64,000 nt of DNA from Clostridia bacterium. Lineage in GTDB: Bacteria; Bacillota; Clostridia; Lachnospirales; Lachnospiraceae. A model generated the notes under the pieces. That model was not told the DNA's origin. It saw only the letters and a program-made list of their open reading frames with translations, and ran no database searches. The stretch lies in NCBI GenBank assembly GCA_910576325.1, contig CAJTIM010000008.1:62001-126000 (forward strand), written 5' to 3'. Positions 52,095 to 60,128 of the stretch are shown here, piece after piece. The translations under genes and the position numbers were made by a program. Each line of letters opens with the position of its first letter. Position 1 is the stretch's first letter.

Positions 52095-53249
52095 TTAAGG
52101 TTCTTTTGTAAGCTCCTGGTACAGCTTCGCATGATCGTTGATACACCACCATTTGCTGCCCGAATTAGCTGTTACACAGATATAAGTTCTGCCGTTTTCA
52201 TTGGTTCCGAAGCTCACCGCGCAGCTTCCCGACTCGTCCACAAAGCCCGTTTTTCCATAGACGGGAATCCCGTTGGTCTCCTTATCCTCAATGCGCCGCA
52301 CAAACCAGTTGGACAGCTCAATCCCTTCCGGGTGCTGCTCCGTGGCGGAGGTGGTATAAATGCGTGTTGAAAACACCTCCCTGCACATCTCATTTTGAAT
52401 AGCGGCCTCCATCATCACGGCCATATCGTAAGCGGTAGTATAATGGTCAGCCTCATAAATTCCGACGCAGTTGGTAAAATGGGAGGTTTTCGACAACCCA
52501 AGCTCTTCAAGCTTCTTATTCATCAGATCAACAAAAGCTTCCTGAGAGCCTGCCACATAGATCGCAAGTCCCAGAGATGCATCAGCCCCTGAGGGGAGTA
52601 TGGTTCCATACATCAGATCCCGTATCGTAACCGTCTCATCTCTGTCAAAGCCTGCGTTGCTGCAGTGATTTTTAAAGCTGTAGTCCGTAATGTCAATGGT
52701 TATGGTAAATGTATCGTCCCAGTTCTCAACATGCTCCGCCGCAACCAGGGCCGTCAGCACCTTCGTCATAGACGCCGGAACCATCCGGCTGAACGCATCC
52801 CTGGAAGCCAGAATGGTATCATTTTCCGTATCCACAAAAAGGGCATAGCTGCTGGTGATATCCTCCCCCAACGCCAAAGTATCCTCCGTAGCCTCATACC
52901 GGTAGTCCGGCTGAACGCCCGAACTGCCGTCACCTGCTCCCTGACCGTCTCCCTCCGGGTTGACCGCTCCTCCGTTTGACATGCTGTCTGCCAGAAGGGC
53001 ATTCTGTGCCTCTGCCGTAACTCTCTGACGCAGACCGGAAACCGTTCCCCGATCCGGATTTATTTTACCCCATATAATCTTTATCATGAACAGCAAAATG
53101 CCAATGGCGGCAGCTGCCATTCCTATCTTAATCGTCCGGCGTATCAACATCCGGCGTCTTCTTCTGCGCCGCATCTCCTGCCGCCTGCGCATGCGCCGCC
53201 TTCTCCGGCGCAGCTCGTCCTCATCATCTTCGTATGGTCTTTCCAACAA
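52095..53249 (-). CDS. D-alanyl-D-alanine carboxypeptidase (DacF/PBP5 family) with Arg-rich N-terminus
   Basis: A 384-residue serine peptidase S11. Active-site boxes: SxxK in VPASMTKVLTAL, SxN-like SGADASLGLAIY, KTG in VYGKTGFVDESG. It trims peptidoglycan stem peptides outside the membrane. The cytoplasmic start is odd: an acidic patch (ERPYEDDEDEL) then about 25 residues with more than 15 Arg, before a single anchor helix (IGMAAAAIGILLFMIKIIW). Starts at internal Met codons cannot be excluded, but AGAG upstream of the first ATG is acceptable. No C-terminal PBP5 domain is present, so anchoring is N-terminal. Confidence 0.88.
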   Translation of the reverse strand: MLERPYEDDEDELRRRRRRMRRRQEMRRRRRRRMLIRRTIKIGMAAAAIGILLFMIKIIWGKINPDRGTVSGLRQRVTAEAQNALLADSMSNGGAVNPEGDGQGAGDGSSGVQPDYRYEATEDTLALGEDITSSYALFVDTENDTILASRDAFSRMVPASMTKVLTALVAAEHVENWDDTFTITIDITDYSFKNHCSNAGFDRDETVTIRDLMYGTILPSGADASLGLAIYVAGSQEAFVDLMNKKLEELGLSKTSHFTNCVGIYEADHYTTAYDMAVMMEAAIQNEMCREVFSTRIYTTSATEQHPEGIELSNWFVRRIEDKETNGIPVYGKTGFVDESGSCAVSFGTNENGRTYICVTANSGSKWWCINDHAKLYQELTKEP

Positions 53250-53320
53250 TCTCTCCTATTCCAGTTACTGCTCATTTGACTATTATATCCAAAAAATCCA
53301 TTTATACAAAAATAGCATAA

Positions 53321-53350
53321 AAGAAGCCAAGGCACAACCCTTAGCTTCTT
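53321..53350 (-). terminator. Terminator after the YjfB gene
   Basis: AAGAAGCCAAGG (53321-53332) and CCTTAGCTTCTT (53339-53350) form a 12-bp stem with one mismatch, ending in TTTT on the minus strand, 15 bases past the stop at 53365. Confidence 0.7.
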
Positions 53351-53364
53351 CCTTTTCCCAATTC

Positions 53365-53541
53365 CTATGCGCGTATGTCAACAAACTGCCCCAAATCTGA
53401 CGGGATGGCTCCCTCCAGCATCTCCAAAAGCTCCATGCTGGTTTCCTCCACCTGGTCCATCACCTTTGCTGTCAGGGCATAGCCTACATTCATATGAAGC
53501 TGGCTGTACGACATAGCAGATGATAATGCTGCAATATCCAT
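53365..53541 (-). CDS. YjfB-family small putative motility protein
   Basis: A 58-residue protein from ATG 53541 (MDIAALSSAMSYSQLHMNVGY) with AGAGGTGAT upstream; the 23 earlier codons of the open frame are not used. The pattern MDIAALS..(M/L)S....... followed by ALTAKVMDQVEETSMELLEML matches the YjfB family, often found beside flagellar genes. Function unknown. It stands alone between the carboxypeptidase and metF. Confidence 0.78.
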   Translation of the reverse strand: MDIAALSSAMSYSQLHMNVGYALTAKVMDQVEETSMELLEMLEGAIPSDLGQFVDIRA

Positions 53542-53657
53542 AATAATCACCTCTGTAAACGGAATATACCTTGCTGCTTTCAGACTTGAAAGCAAGCAAA
53601 TACATTCCAAATGATCTTTATGCCATCATAGCAGACTTTCCGAAAAAATGCAAGAGA

Positions 53658-54584
53658 TTAGTCGATAGAAATCCCGGCCTTCTCCAGAATCTTCGGCACA
53701 TTCTTCTCCGCGCCGATAGCCATAATATGTACGCCGTCACAGAGACCCTCATCCTTAATCTTGGCGATCATCTCAGCCGCCATCTCAATGCCAAGCTGTG
53801 TAGGCAGCCCCTTCACACCCTTCTCCTTGCCCTCCGCAGCCGCAGCAGCCAGACGGTCAATCATATCCTGTGGAACCGCGATACCCGGCACATTCTCATT
53901 CATATACTTGGCCATTCCCGCCGCCTTCAGCGGAATAATACCGGCCATAATGTGAGTCTTAATATTTGCCTTGTCCACTTCATCCATAAAGCGCTTAAAG
54001 CTCTCCAGATCAAAAATACCCTGAGTCTGAATATAGCGTGCACCCGCCTCCACCTTCTGGCGAAGCTTATTGATCTGCAAAAACAGAGGTTCGTAAACAG
54101 GAGTTACCGCCGCACCCTTATAAAACTCCGGCGCGCCGCCTTCCAGCTCATTGCCGCCGCAGTCCGTTCCCGTAGCTTCCATCACGGACAGCATATGGAG
54201 AATCCCTACGGAATCCAAATCATACACCGGCTTAGACTGACTGCAGTCGCCCACCGTAGGATGGTCACCGGTCAGTGCCAGCATCGTATCAATGCCAAAG
54301 GCTGCCGCAGAAAGCATATCGCCCATAATTCCCATACGGCTGCGATCACGGCCCGTCACCTGGATAATCGGCTCCAGTCCCGCCTCTTTCAGCTTAATAC
54401 ACAGACCAAGAGAGGAAGCCTTCAAACATGCGGACTGCATATCCGTAACATTAACGCCATGCACCTTCCCCTTCAAAAGCTCGGCCGCCTCCATCTGTTC
54501 CTTAAAATCATATCCCTTGGGAGGAGCCATCTCAACGGTTACACCAAACTTTCCGCCCTCAAGGGCTTTCTCTAACATTCCCAT
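53658..54584 (-). CDS. metF: Methylenetetrahydrofolate reductase, MetF
   Basis: A 308-residue TIM-barrel flavoenzyme: GVTVEMAPPKGYDFKEQ at the start with the catalytic Glu, VNVTDMQSACLKASSL, IIQVTGRDRSR, LALTGDHPTVGD with the folate-binding Asp region, and ARYIQTQGIFDLESF. It reduces methylene-THF to methyl-THF. It overlaps the MetV stop by one base (TAATG at 54584), so the two subunits are made together; the MetFV type serves methyl-THF formation in acetogen-like clostridia, with ferredoxin or NADH as donor. Confidence 0.92.
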   Translation of the reverse strand: MGMLEKALEGGKFGVTVEMAPPKGYDFKEQMEAAELLKGKVHGVNVTDMQSACLKASSLGLCIKLKEAGLEPIIQVTGRDRSRMGIMGDMLSAAAFGIDTMLALTGDHPTVGDCSQSKPVYDLDSVGILHMLSVMEATGTDCGGNELEGGAPEFYKGAAVTPVYEPLFLQINKLRQKVEAGARYIQTQGIFDLESFKRFMDEVDKANIKTHIMAGIIPLKAAGMAKYMNENVPGIAVPQDMIDRLAAAAAEGKEKGVKGLPTQLGIEMAAEMIAKIKDEGLCDGVHIMAIGAEKNVPKILEKAGISID

Positions 54585-55231
54585 TACTTGTTCCCCCTAA
54601 TATTAATTGTTCTGGGATATGAAACCTTCTCATATCCTTTATCCGGACGTCTCTGTGCCAGCTTATCCAGCATACCCAAAGACTCCAGACGCTTATAAAT
54701 CAGAATCCATGCACAGTCATTCTCCGGATTCACCTCACACTTGCCGTTCTTCTGTCCGCCGCAGGGGCCATTTACCAGAGACTTCGCACATCTGGAAATG
54801 GGACAGATACCTCCGGTTGTTCCAAGCACACAGTCTCCGCAGAGGTGACATGCCTCCTCAAACAGACCAAACTTCACGGCCTCCCCTAAAAACATCGTAT
54901 TATTAGACGGATAAACCGGCGCCGCCGCATGATTGGCCGCCACCTGCACACCGTCGCCGCAGGACATGCAGACAACCGCATCCGGGCCTGCCGCATTCAG
55001 CTTCTTCATGGCCGTCTTCACACCCATGTTCATACAGCAGTAATCCGCCATTCCGGTAGCCACCACCGTCTTACCCTTAGATTCCAAATAAGCCTTCAGT
55101 TCCCCGATCTCCTTCTCGCCGCCCGTGGCACAGGCCGTAGCACAGCTGCCGCAGCCAAGGATTGCAATCTTCTTCGCATCCCCGAGCATCGCCATCAATT
55201 CATCAATGGGCTTTTTCTGTGTGATAATCAT
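54584..55231 (-). CDS. metV: MetV-type methylenetetrahydrofolate reductase C-terminal domain protein
   Basis: A 215-residue Cys-rich protein: ILGCGSCATACATGG, DYCCMNMG, VVCMSCGDGVQVAA, then a cluster region HLCGDCVLGTTGGICPISRCAKSLVNGPCGG and GKCEVNPENDCAW. This is the zinc/Fe-S subunit that partners MetF in anaerobes. Start ATG at 55231 with GGAG upstream. No other Wood-Ljungdahl gene lies in the window, so the pair may serve methionine synthesis or one-carbon flow. Confidence 0.9.
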   Translation of the reverse strand: MIITQKKPIDELMAMLGDAKKIAILGCGSCATACATGGEKEIGELKAYLESKGKTVVATGMADYCCMNMGVKTAMKKLNAAGPDAVVCMSCGDGVQVAANHAAAPVYPSNNTMFLGEAVKFGLFEEACHLCGDCVLGTTGGICPISRCAKSLVNGPCGGQKNGKCEVNPENDCAWILIYKRLESLGMLDKLAQRRPDKGYEKVSYPRTINIRGNK

Positions 55232-55321
55232 GGTATTCTCTCCTTATATCCCTTTTACATTCCAGGCATCCTTCGCTGACAAACACGGGAAACTGTCCAC
55301 CAAACAGAACACTTCCAAAAT

Positions 55322-55347
55322 TACCGTTCACTCCATGATCGGTAGCC
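55322..55347. repeat. Dispersed 26-base repeat, copy 2
   Basis: TACCGTTCACTCCATGATCG then GTAGCC; matches TACTGTTCACTCCGTGACCA then GTAACC at 46745-46770 at 21 of 26 positions, and all differences are transitions. A 13-base piece also occurs at 37108-37120 (inverted). Confidence 0.55.
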
Positions 55348-55391
55348 TTCCAAAAGCCGTATGCCGGCAAAGAGCTGTCCTCTCTCTTTCT

Positions 55392-55419
55392 ATTGTAATA
55401 CTTTCTGATAAGAAATCAA
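55392..55419 (-). promoter_or_regulatory. Putative metVF promoter
   Basis: On the minus strand TTGATT (55414-55419) and TACAAT (55392-55397) are 16 bases apart, giving a leader of about 155 bases before metV. The leader contains the 26-base repeat. Confidence 0.48.
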
Positions 55420-55542
55420 GTATAAATTCTAAGAAAATAACAAAATATATCATATTTTTTTATTTTTATAACATTTTATAACAAATTCTCATATCACCCC
55501 ATCCTTCTTCAAACACCTATGCACCAAAAAACCGCAAAAAAA

Positions 55543-55570
55543 TATCCCCAACCATTGCTGATTGGAGATA
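55543..55570 (-). terminator. Terminator of the 55591 gene
   Basis: TATCCCCAA (55543-55551) and TTGGAGATA (55562-55570) pair with one G-U, followed on the minus strand by seven T, 20 bases after the stop. Confidence 0.75.
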
Positions 55571-55590
55571 CTTAAAACACTCATCTTATT

Positions 55591-56229
55591 CTACTTCCCG
55601 GTCTTCTCATAATACTCACTGAACAGATCATTCACTGCCTTATAAGTCTCACCCGAGATAGACGGCAGAGAGCCTCCCCAGGCTTCTTCCGCCTGCTTAA
55701 AGCCCTTCTCAATCGCATTCTGCATCTTCTGCATCTGCTCCGGATTGTCCCCTGCAAGCGCCTGGGCAAAATCAAACAATCTCTGAGACGTCTGCTTTAC
55801 ACCCCAGTAGCCGTCCTCCGAAATCGCCTGCTGAGCCTCAGCCTTCGTCTGAGCATCAACCGTAAAATTCCCGCTGGCAATCGTCCTCCAGAACTCATCA
55901 CTGCCCGCCTGCAGCCCCGTAATGCCCTGCTTATTGAACATCTGCATCATCATGTTCGTAAAGCGCGTCGTCTGATTCTCCAAATCAGCCTTCAAGCTGT
56001 TCACCAGGGATTTACGCTCGGAATCACTCATCTTCCTTGTAACCTGAGAATCCTGGCTAAACTCCGCCCGATCCGTACTCGGCTTCGCAGCCGCGCCGGA
56101 AACGGCATCCACAGCCTTCTGATCCTGTTTCTGAGCCACCTCCGCAGCCTTCACCGCATTATTCACATTAACAGCCGCATATCCGGAATTTGCCTGGACA
56201 TTCTGATAATAATTATCTTCAAGTCTCAA
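55591..56229 (-). CDS. Unknown protein of the flagellar neighbourhood
   Basis: A 212-residue soluble, Gln/Ala-rich protein with GGAGG upstream (AGGAGGAAATTGGTTTG then ATG). The first 60 residues look disordered (AVKAAEVAQKQDQKAVDAVSG); a helical middle (RKSLVNSLKADLENQTTRFTNMMMQMF) and the conserved-looking C-terminus NAIEKGFKQAEEAWGGSLPSIS then TYKAVNDLF follow. I have seen this GF-QAE-WGG-LP pattern in several flagellar-associated unknown proteins, but cannot name a function. Confidence 0.7.
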   Translation of the reverse strand: MRLEDNYYQNVQANSGYAAVNVNNAVKAAEVAQKQDQKAVDAVSGAAAKPSTDRAEFSQDSQVTRKMSDSERKSLVNSLKADLENQTTRFTNMMMQMFNKQGITGLQAGSDEFWRTIASGNFTVDAQTKAEAQQAISEDGYWGVKQTSQRLFDFAQALAGDNPEQMQKMQNAIEKGFKQAEEAWGGSLPSISGETYKAVNDLFSEYYEKTGK

Positions 56230-56353
56230 ACCAATTTCCTCCTTTCTTGATAAGTACTAAAAATTCCATTATTTCTCTATATACATAATATCGGCCCCAT
56301 CCCCCAAAAAATAAGCCCTCTCTCCAAATCCCCAAAAATAAACTCCAAAAGTA

Positions 56354-57898
56354 TCACCCCGCAACCATCCTCCAGAGTAAATATCCCGCCACAAGCACAA
56401 CTACTACAAGCATCTGCCGCACAAACACCTTCTCCGCCTTCTGATCCCTGGCCTTCCTCCGCTCCTCCGCCTCCATCACAGCCCCCCAAGGACTGTACCT
56501 CTGCGCCCGAAGCGTAATCCCTCTCTCCTCCTGCCCCAAGGCAGCAAGAAATCCCCTCCAATTCTCTTCCAAAAGCCGCGTCCCTCTCCGAAAATCCTCC
56601 TCCAAAGTCCGCCCTCCAAGCATCTGAAAAAAACCGGCCTCCTCCGAATAAGCCCGTTGATTGCGGTACGCCGCATCCCCCTTCTTCTCCAAAAACAACC
56701 GATACGCATAAGCAAGCCCTTCCGAAGCCGCCCGCTGCGCATCCTTCGTTTTCTCATAAATCCCTGTCGTATGGTAATAAGCCTCATAGGCCCCCTTCTG
56801 ATTGAGATAATAATCTACCATTTGATTTACCAGACTTTTCACAGGCGAAGCCATGTCACCGGACCGCCCGTTCCCGGAAAGATAAATCTCACCCTTAATA
56901 GAAGTAAGCGCCGCCAGATACCCCACAACTTCCTGATTCCCCTTCAAGGTCCCCATCCCCTCCAGAATACGGCCGCTCTCACCCAAATGTCTGGCAAATG
57001 CATCCGCCCGGACAAGCTCATCTATCCCAAAGCCTCCGCTCTCCCGGCTGCCTCCCCGAGCCTCGCCAAAAGCCTGACTCCGCTGATTCATCTCCAACTG
57101 CCCTGACTTCCTGTGTGCGTCAAACTCCTGACTGACCCGCACATTCCTTCCGCCATAAGCCTGATACACACTCCCCTCCTCGCCAAACGCCTTCCCGGAG
57201 GCTTCCGTCACACCATGAGAAGATACGGCAGAAGCATGTCCCTTCCCGACGCCGCTGCCCGAAGAAAAAAAGCGCTCTGCCGCCTTGGGAGAAATACTCT
57301 CCCCCGTAGTCCGCTTATACACACGATGCCGAATCTGATCAATGGTCTCACGCTGTCCCATCCGTTCCAGCAAGGAAATAAGATTCTTAAGCTTCACTTC
57401 CAAAACGAGATTCAGCTTTTCGGAAAGCACCGCATCCAACCGCTCCTTCTGTACCGTTTGCTCCTGACCCGTGGTATGAATCAGCACCGCCTCCAGCAAG
57501 GCCAGATACAGCCTGGACAATTCCTCCAGATCCTTAGACAGATTCCCCGAAGAAGAGGGCTGCCAGTTCAGAAGCGCCTCCCAAAGCTCCTGCTCCATCT
57601 CCAGAATCCATCGAAGATTTGCCTCCATAAGAAGCTTCCCCTCAATGCCGAACCACTTGCTCTGTCTGGAAAGCTCCGGTGTATCCCGCTGCTCCCGCTC
57701 CTCACTCTTTGACTCCGAACGTTCCTCCTCAAGCTTTGCCCTGGCCTCCTCCGCCTGTTTTGCAGCCTGTGCAACCAGTACCCGTCCGGCCTCCAGCTCC
57801 ATCAGCTTTCTCGCAGCCCTGTTTTCCGCTCCCGTGGGCGCCGGCTGCGGCTGTGCTTCTATCCCCTTTGTATTCGTACCTACGCCAACCTTCTCCAT
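56354..57898 (-). CDS. Unknown 514-residue tail-anchored protein
   Basis: No family recognised. The N-terminal third is highly charged (AAKQAEEARAKLEEERSESK), the middle predicted helical (EMEQELWEALLNWQ, LSRLYLALLEAVLI, LNLVLEVKLKNLISLLERMG), a low-complexity Gly/Ser stretch lies around residues 215-290, and then helical sequence ends in one hydrophobic anchor (FVRQMLVVVVLVAGYLLWRMV) at the extreme C-terminus. The strand and position between the 55591 gene and chemoreceptors suggest a motility or envelope role. Codon use looks like its neighbours. Confidence 0.7.
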   Translation of the reverse strand: MEKVGVGTNTKGIEAQPQPAPTGAENRAARKLMELEAGRVLVAQAAKQAEEARAKLEEERSESKSEEREQRDTPELSRQSKWFGIEGKLLMEANLRWILEMEQELWEALLNWQPSSSGNLSKDLEELSRLYLALLEAVLIHTTGQEQTVQKERLDAVLSEKLNLVLEVKLKNLISLLERMGQRETIDQIRHRVYKRTTGESISPKAAERFFSSGSGVGKGHASAVSSHGVTEASGKAFGEEGSVYQAYGGRNVRVSQEFDAHRKSGQLEMNQRSQAFGEARGGSRESGGFGIDELVRADAFARHLGESGRILEGMGTLKGNQEVVGYLAALTSIKGEIYLSGNGRSGDMASPVKSLVNQMVDYYLNQKGAYEAYYHTTGIYEKTKDAQRAASEGLAYAYRLFLEKKGDAAYRNQRAYSEEAGFFQMLGGRTLEEDFRRGTRLLEENWRGFLAALGQEERGITLRAQRYSPWGAVMEAEERRKARDQKAEKVFVRQMLVVVVLVAGYLLWRMVAG

Positions 57899-58104
57899 AC
57901 CCTTCCCCTTATATCAAAAACATTTCCATACCATCAACGGACAGAAACACAATTACCCCAGATGCCCCCTTGACCGCTGAAAATAAGCTCCTCTATAAAA
58001 ACTATCGACCAAATCACCCTTGTCATTAAGCAAAGCCTTCACAATCTTTCATCCTTCAGGCAAAGACACCGCTCCTCCTCAAAAACGAAATCGATCACAA
58101 AAAA

Positions 58105-58144
58105 CCGCTCCTTCGCGGTATCTTATCATTCCACGAAGGAGCGG
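58105..58144 (-). terminator. Terminator after the first chemoreceptor gene
   Basis: CCGCTCCTTCG (58105-58115) and CGAAGGAGCGG (58134-58144) form an 11-bp perfect stem followed on the minus strand by TTTTTTG, 27 bases after the stop at 58172. Confidence 0.85.
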
Positions 58145-58171
58145 CTCTTCTTTTATAAGCAAAGCTGCTTT

Positions 58172-60028
58172 TTAATATTTACTGTTGTTATCTCCCGTGT
58201 AATAAGAGCTGTAGCTCTCCTGGCTGGAAGAAGATGATGCGGAAACCACCGGATCGGGATCATAATCCACATCCATAGCTACTACCGGCTCCTCCTCATA
58301 AGAAACGGAGGAAGTAACCGCATCGGAGCGGAGTTTGAAGCGTCTTACCTGACTCTTCAGCATCTCTGCCTGGCTGGACAGCTCTTCGCTGGCTGCCGCA
58401 CTCTGCTCTGCCGTAGCGGAGTTGGTCTGTACCACACTGGAGATCTGGTCGATTCCCTGGGTTACCTCCTGGATAGCATTGGACTGCTCCGTTGTAGCCT
58501 GTGTAATCTTATCCACAACATCTACTGCAACCTTGGTACTCTCCACGGTCATAACAAGGGCATTGGCCGTACTGTCGGCAATCTTCGTACCATTCTCCAC
58601 CGCATGGATGGATTCCTCAATCAGAGCCGTGGTATTCTTAGCGGCCTCCGCACTCTTGGAAGCCAGATTCCGTACCTCATCCGCCACAACTGCGAAGCCC
58701 TTGCCGGCGCTTCCTGCACGTGCCGCCTCAACAGCCGCGTTCAGCGCAAGAATGTTGGTCTGGAATGCAATATCTTCAATGGTCTTAATAATCTTGCCAA
58801 TCTCGTTGGAACTCTGGCTGATCTCGGACATTGCCGTAATCATATCCTGCATTCTCTGGTTGGAGATAGTCAGCTCCTCGCCTGCCTTGCCGACCTGCTC
58901 GCTGGCAATCTGGGAGTTCTGGGCTGTCTGTACCACCTTCTGAGAAATCTCATTGATAGATGCCGCAAGCTGCTGAATAGAGCTTGCCTGCTCCGTAGCG
59001 CCCTGAGACAGAGCCTGTGCGCCGCTGGATACCTGATCCGATCCGCTTGCTACCTGATCGGAAGCCTCATTGATGCGGCTCAGTGTGGTGCTTAAATTGG
59101 AATTCATCTTCCGGATAGAAGACAGCAGGGGTGCAAAATCACCTACGTAGTACTCTTCCGCCGTTGTGCGGACATTGAAATTACCCTTGGCCATCTCAGC
59201 CATCAGACGGTTCAAGTCCGTAATCATAGCATCCAGACCCTTAAAGGTTACTTTGAAATTGTCCACCAAAACGCCGATCTCATCCTTCCCCGTATAAGTC
59301 AGATCATTCTTAACAAGGCCCTTGGAGAGATTCTGAGCTGCCTCCTCCACCTCTGCGATAGGTCTTACGATGGAAGCCGTTACCTTAATGCAGATAACGA
59401 ATGCAAAAATCACTGCCACCACCAGCAGGGCGACAACGATTATCATATCCTGATTCGTGGACTTCACACTTTCATCCAGTGTCTCGTCCTGAAGAGCTGC
59501 CGTGGCATCATCAAGAACCATAGCCTGCGCAACCAGTGCATCCAGAGTCGGTGTACACTCCTCCACCAGAATCCGCTCGGACTCTGTCATTCCGGTAGTA
59601 TTGGAATTGCCTGCTGCCGCCTCAGCTCTCAGGCTTTCCTCTACTCTTCCGCCAATAGCAATCCACTGCTCCATCAACGTAGAATATGTATTGACCTCGC
59701 CCGCATCCAGAATATTCATCGCTTTCAATTCCTCAATATCGGAACGGATGGATACAATCAACTCATCTACACGCTTTGCATTGCTCTCCAAGGTTGCGTT
59801 GTCCTTTGAAATCGCCATATCACGCAAATACCGGGCCGCCGTGTTGGTGCTCATACGGCTGTTGCGTACCAGACTTCTGGCTGTCATGGCACCGTTCGAA
59901 AAGTCATGAAGATTCTGGTTGGCTGCATTCAGCTTTGAAATTGCGGTTATTGAAATAATAACCGTCAATACCAGAACAACCGCATAACTTACCAATAATC
60001 TGCTTCTGATTTTCAAGTTCTTTAACAT
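58172..60028 (-). CDS. Methyl-accepting chemotaxis protein
   Basis: A 618-residue chemoreceptor: helix 1 at residues ~10-30 (LLVSYAVVLVLTVIISITAI), an all-helical ligand domain of about 160 residues (4HB type), helix 2 (MIIVVALLVVAVIFAFVICI), HAMP (ASIVRPIAEVEEAAQNLSKG), and a long signalling coiled coil with the hairpin tip [23 protein letters not shown]. Methylation-site Gln/Glu pairs lie on either side. The C-terminal tail (SSSSQESYSSYYTGDN) is Ser-rich with no CheR pentapeptide. 100 bases downstream of a second receptor gene. Confidence 0.95.
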   Translation of the reverse strand: MLKNLKIRSRLLVSYAVVLVLTVIISITAISKLNAANQNLHDFSNGAMTARSLVRNSRMSTNTAARYLRDMAISKDNATLESNAKRVDELIVSIRSDIEELKAMNILDAGEVNTYSTLMEQWIAIGGRVEESLRAEAAAGNSNTTGMTESERILVEECTPTLDALVAQAMVLDDATAALQDETLDESVKSTNQDMIIVVALLVVAVIFAFVICIKVTASIVRPIAEVEEAAQNLSKGLVKNDLTYTGKDEIGVLVDNFKVTFKGLDAMITDLNRLMAEMAKGNFNVRTTAEEYYVGDFAPLLSSIRKMNSNLSTTLSRINEASDQVASGSDQVSSGAQALSQGATEQASSIQQLAASINEISQKVVQTAQNSQIASEQVGKAGEELTISNQRMQDMITAMSEISQSSNEIGKIIKTIEDIAFQTNILALNAAVEAARAGSAGKGFAVVADEVRNLASKSAEAAKNTTALIEESIHAVENGTKIADSTANALVMTVESTKVAVDVVDKITQATTEQSNAIQEVTQGIDQISSVVQTNSATAEQSAAASEELSSQAEMLKSQVRRFKLRSDAVTSSVSYEEEPVVAMDVDYDPDPVVSASSSSSQESYSSYYTGDNNSKY

Positions 60029-60128
60029 GTCTTTCCCCTTCTTTTCCTCTTTATTGTGCAGTATTCAACACTCTTCCTTATCATACTGCGAATTTACTTT
60101 CTTGTCCACAGAAAACAAATATTTTTTA

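Noticed and set aside
53571-54575. Plus-strand open frame of 334 codons
   Set aside because: Antisense to metF; repetitive Leu/His/Arg content.
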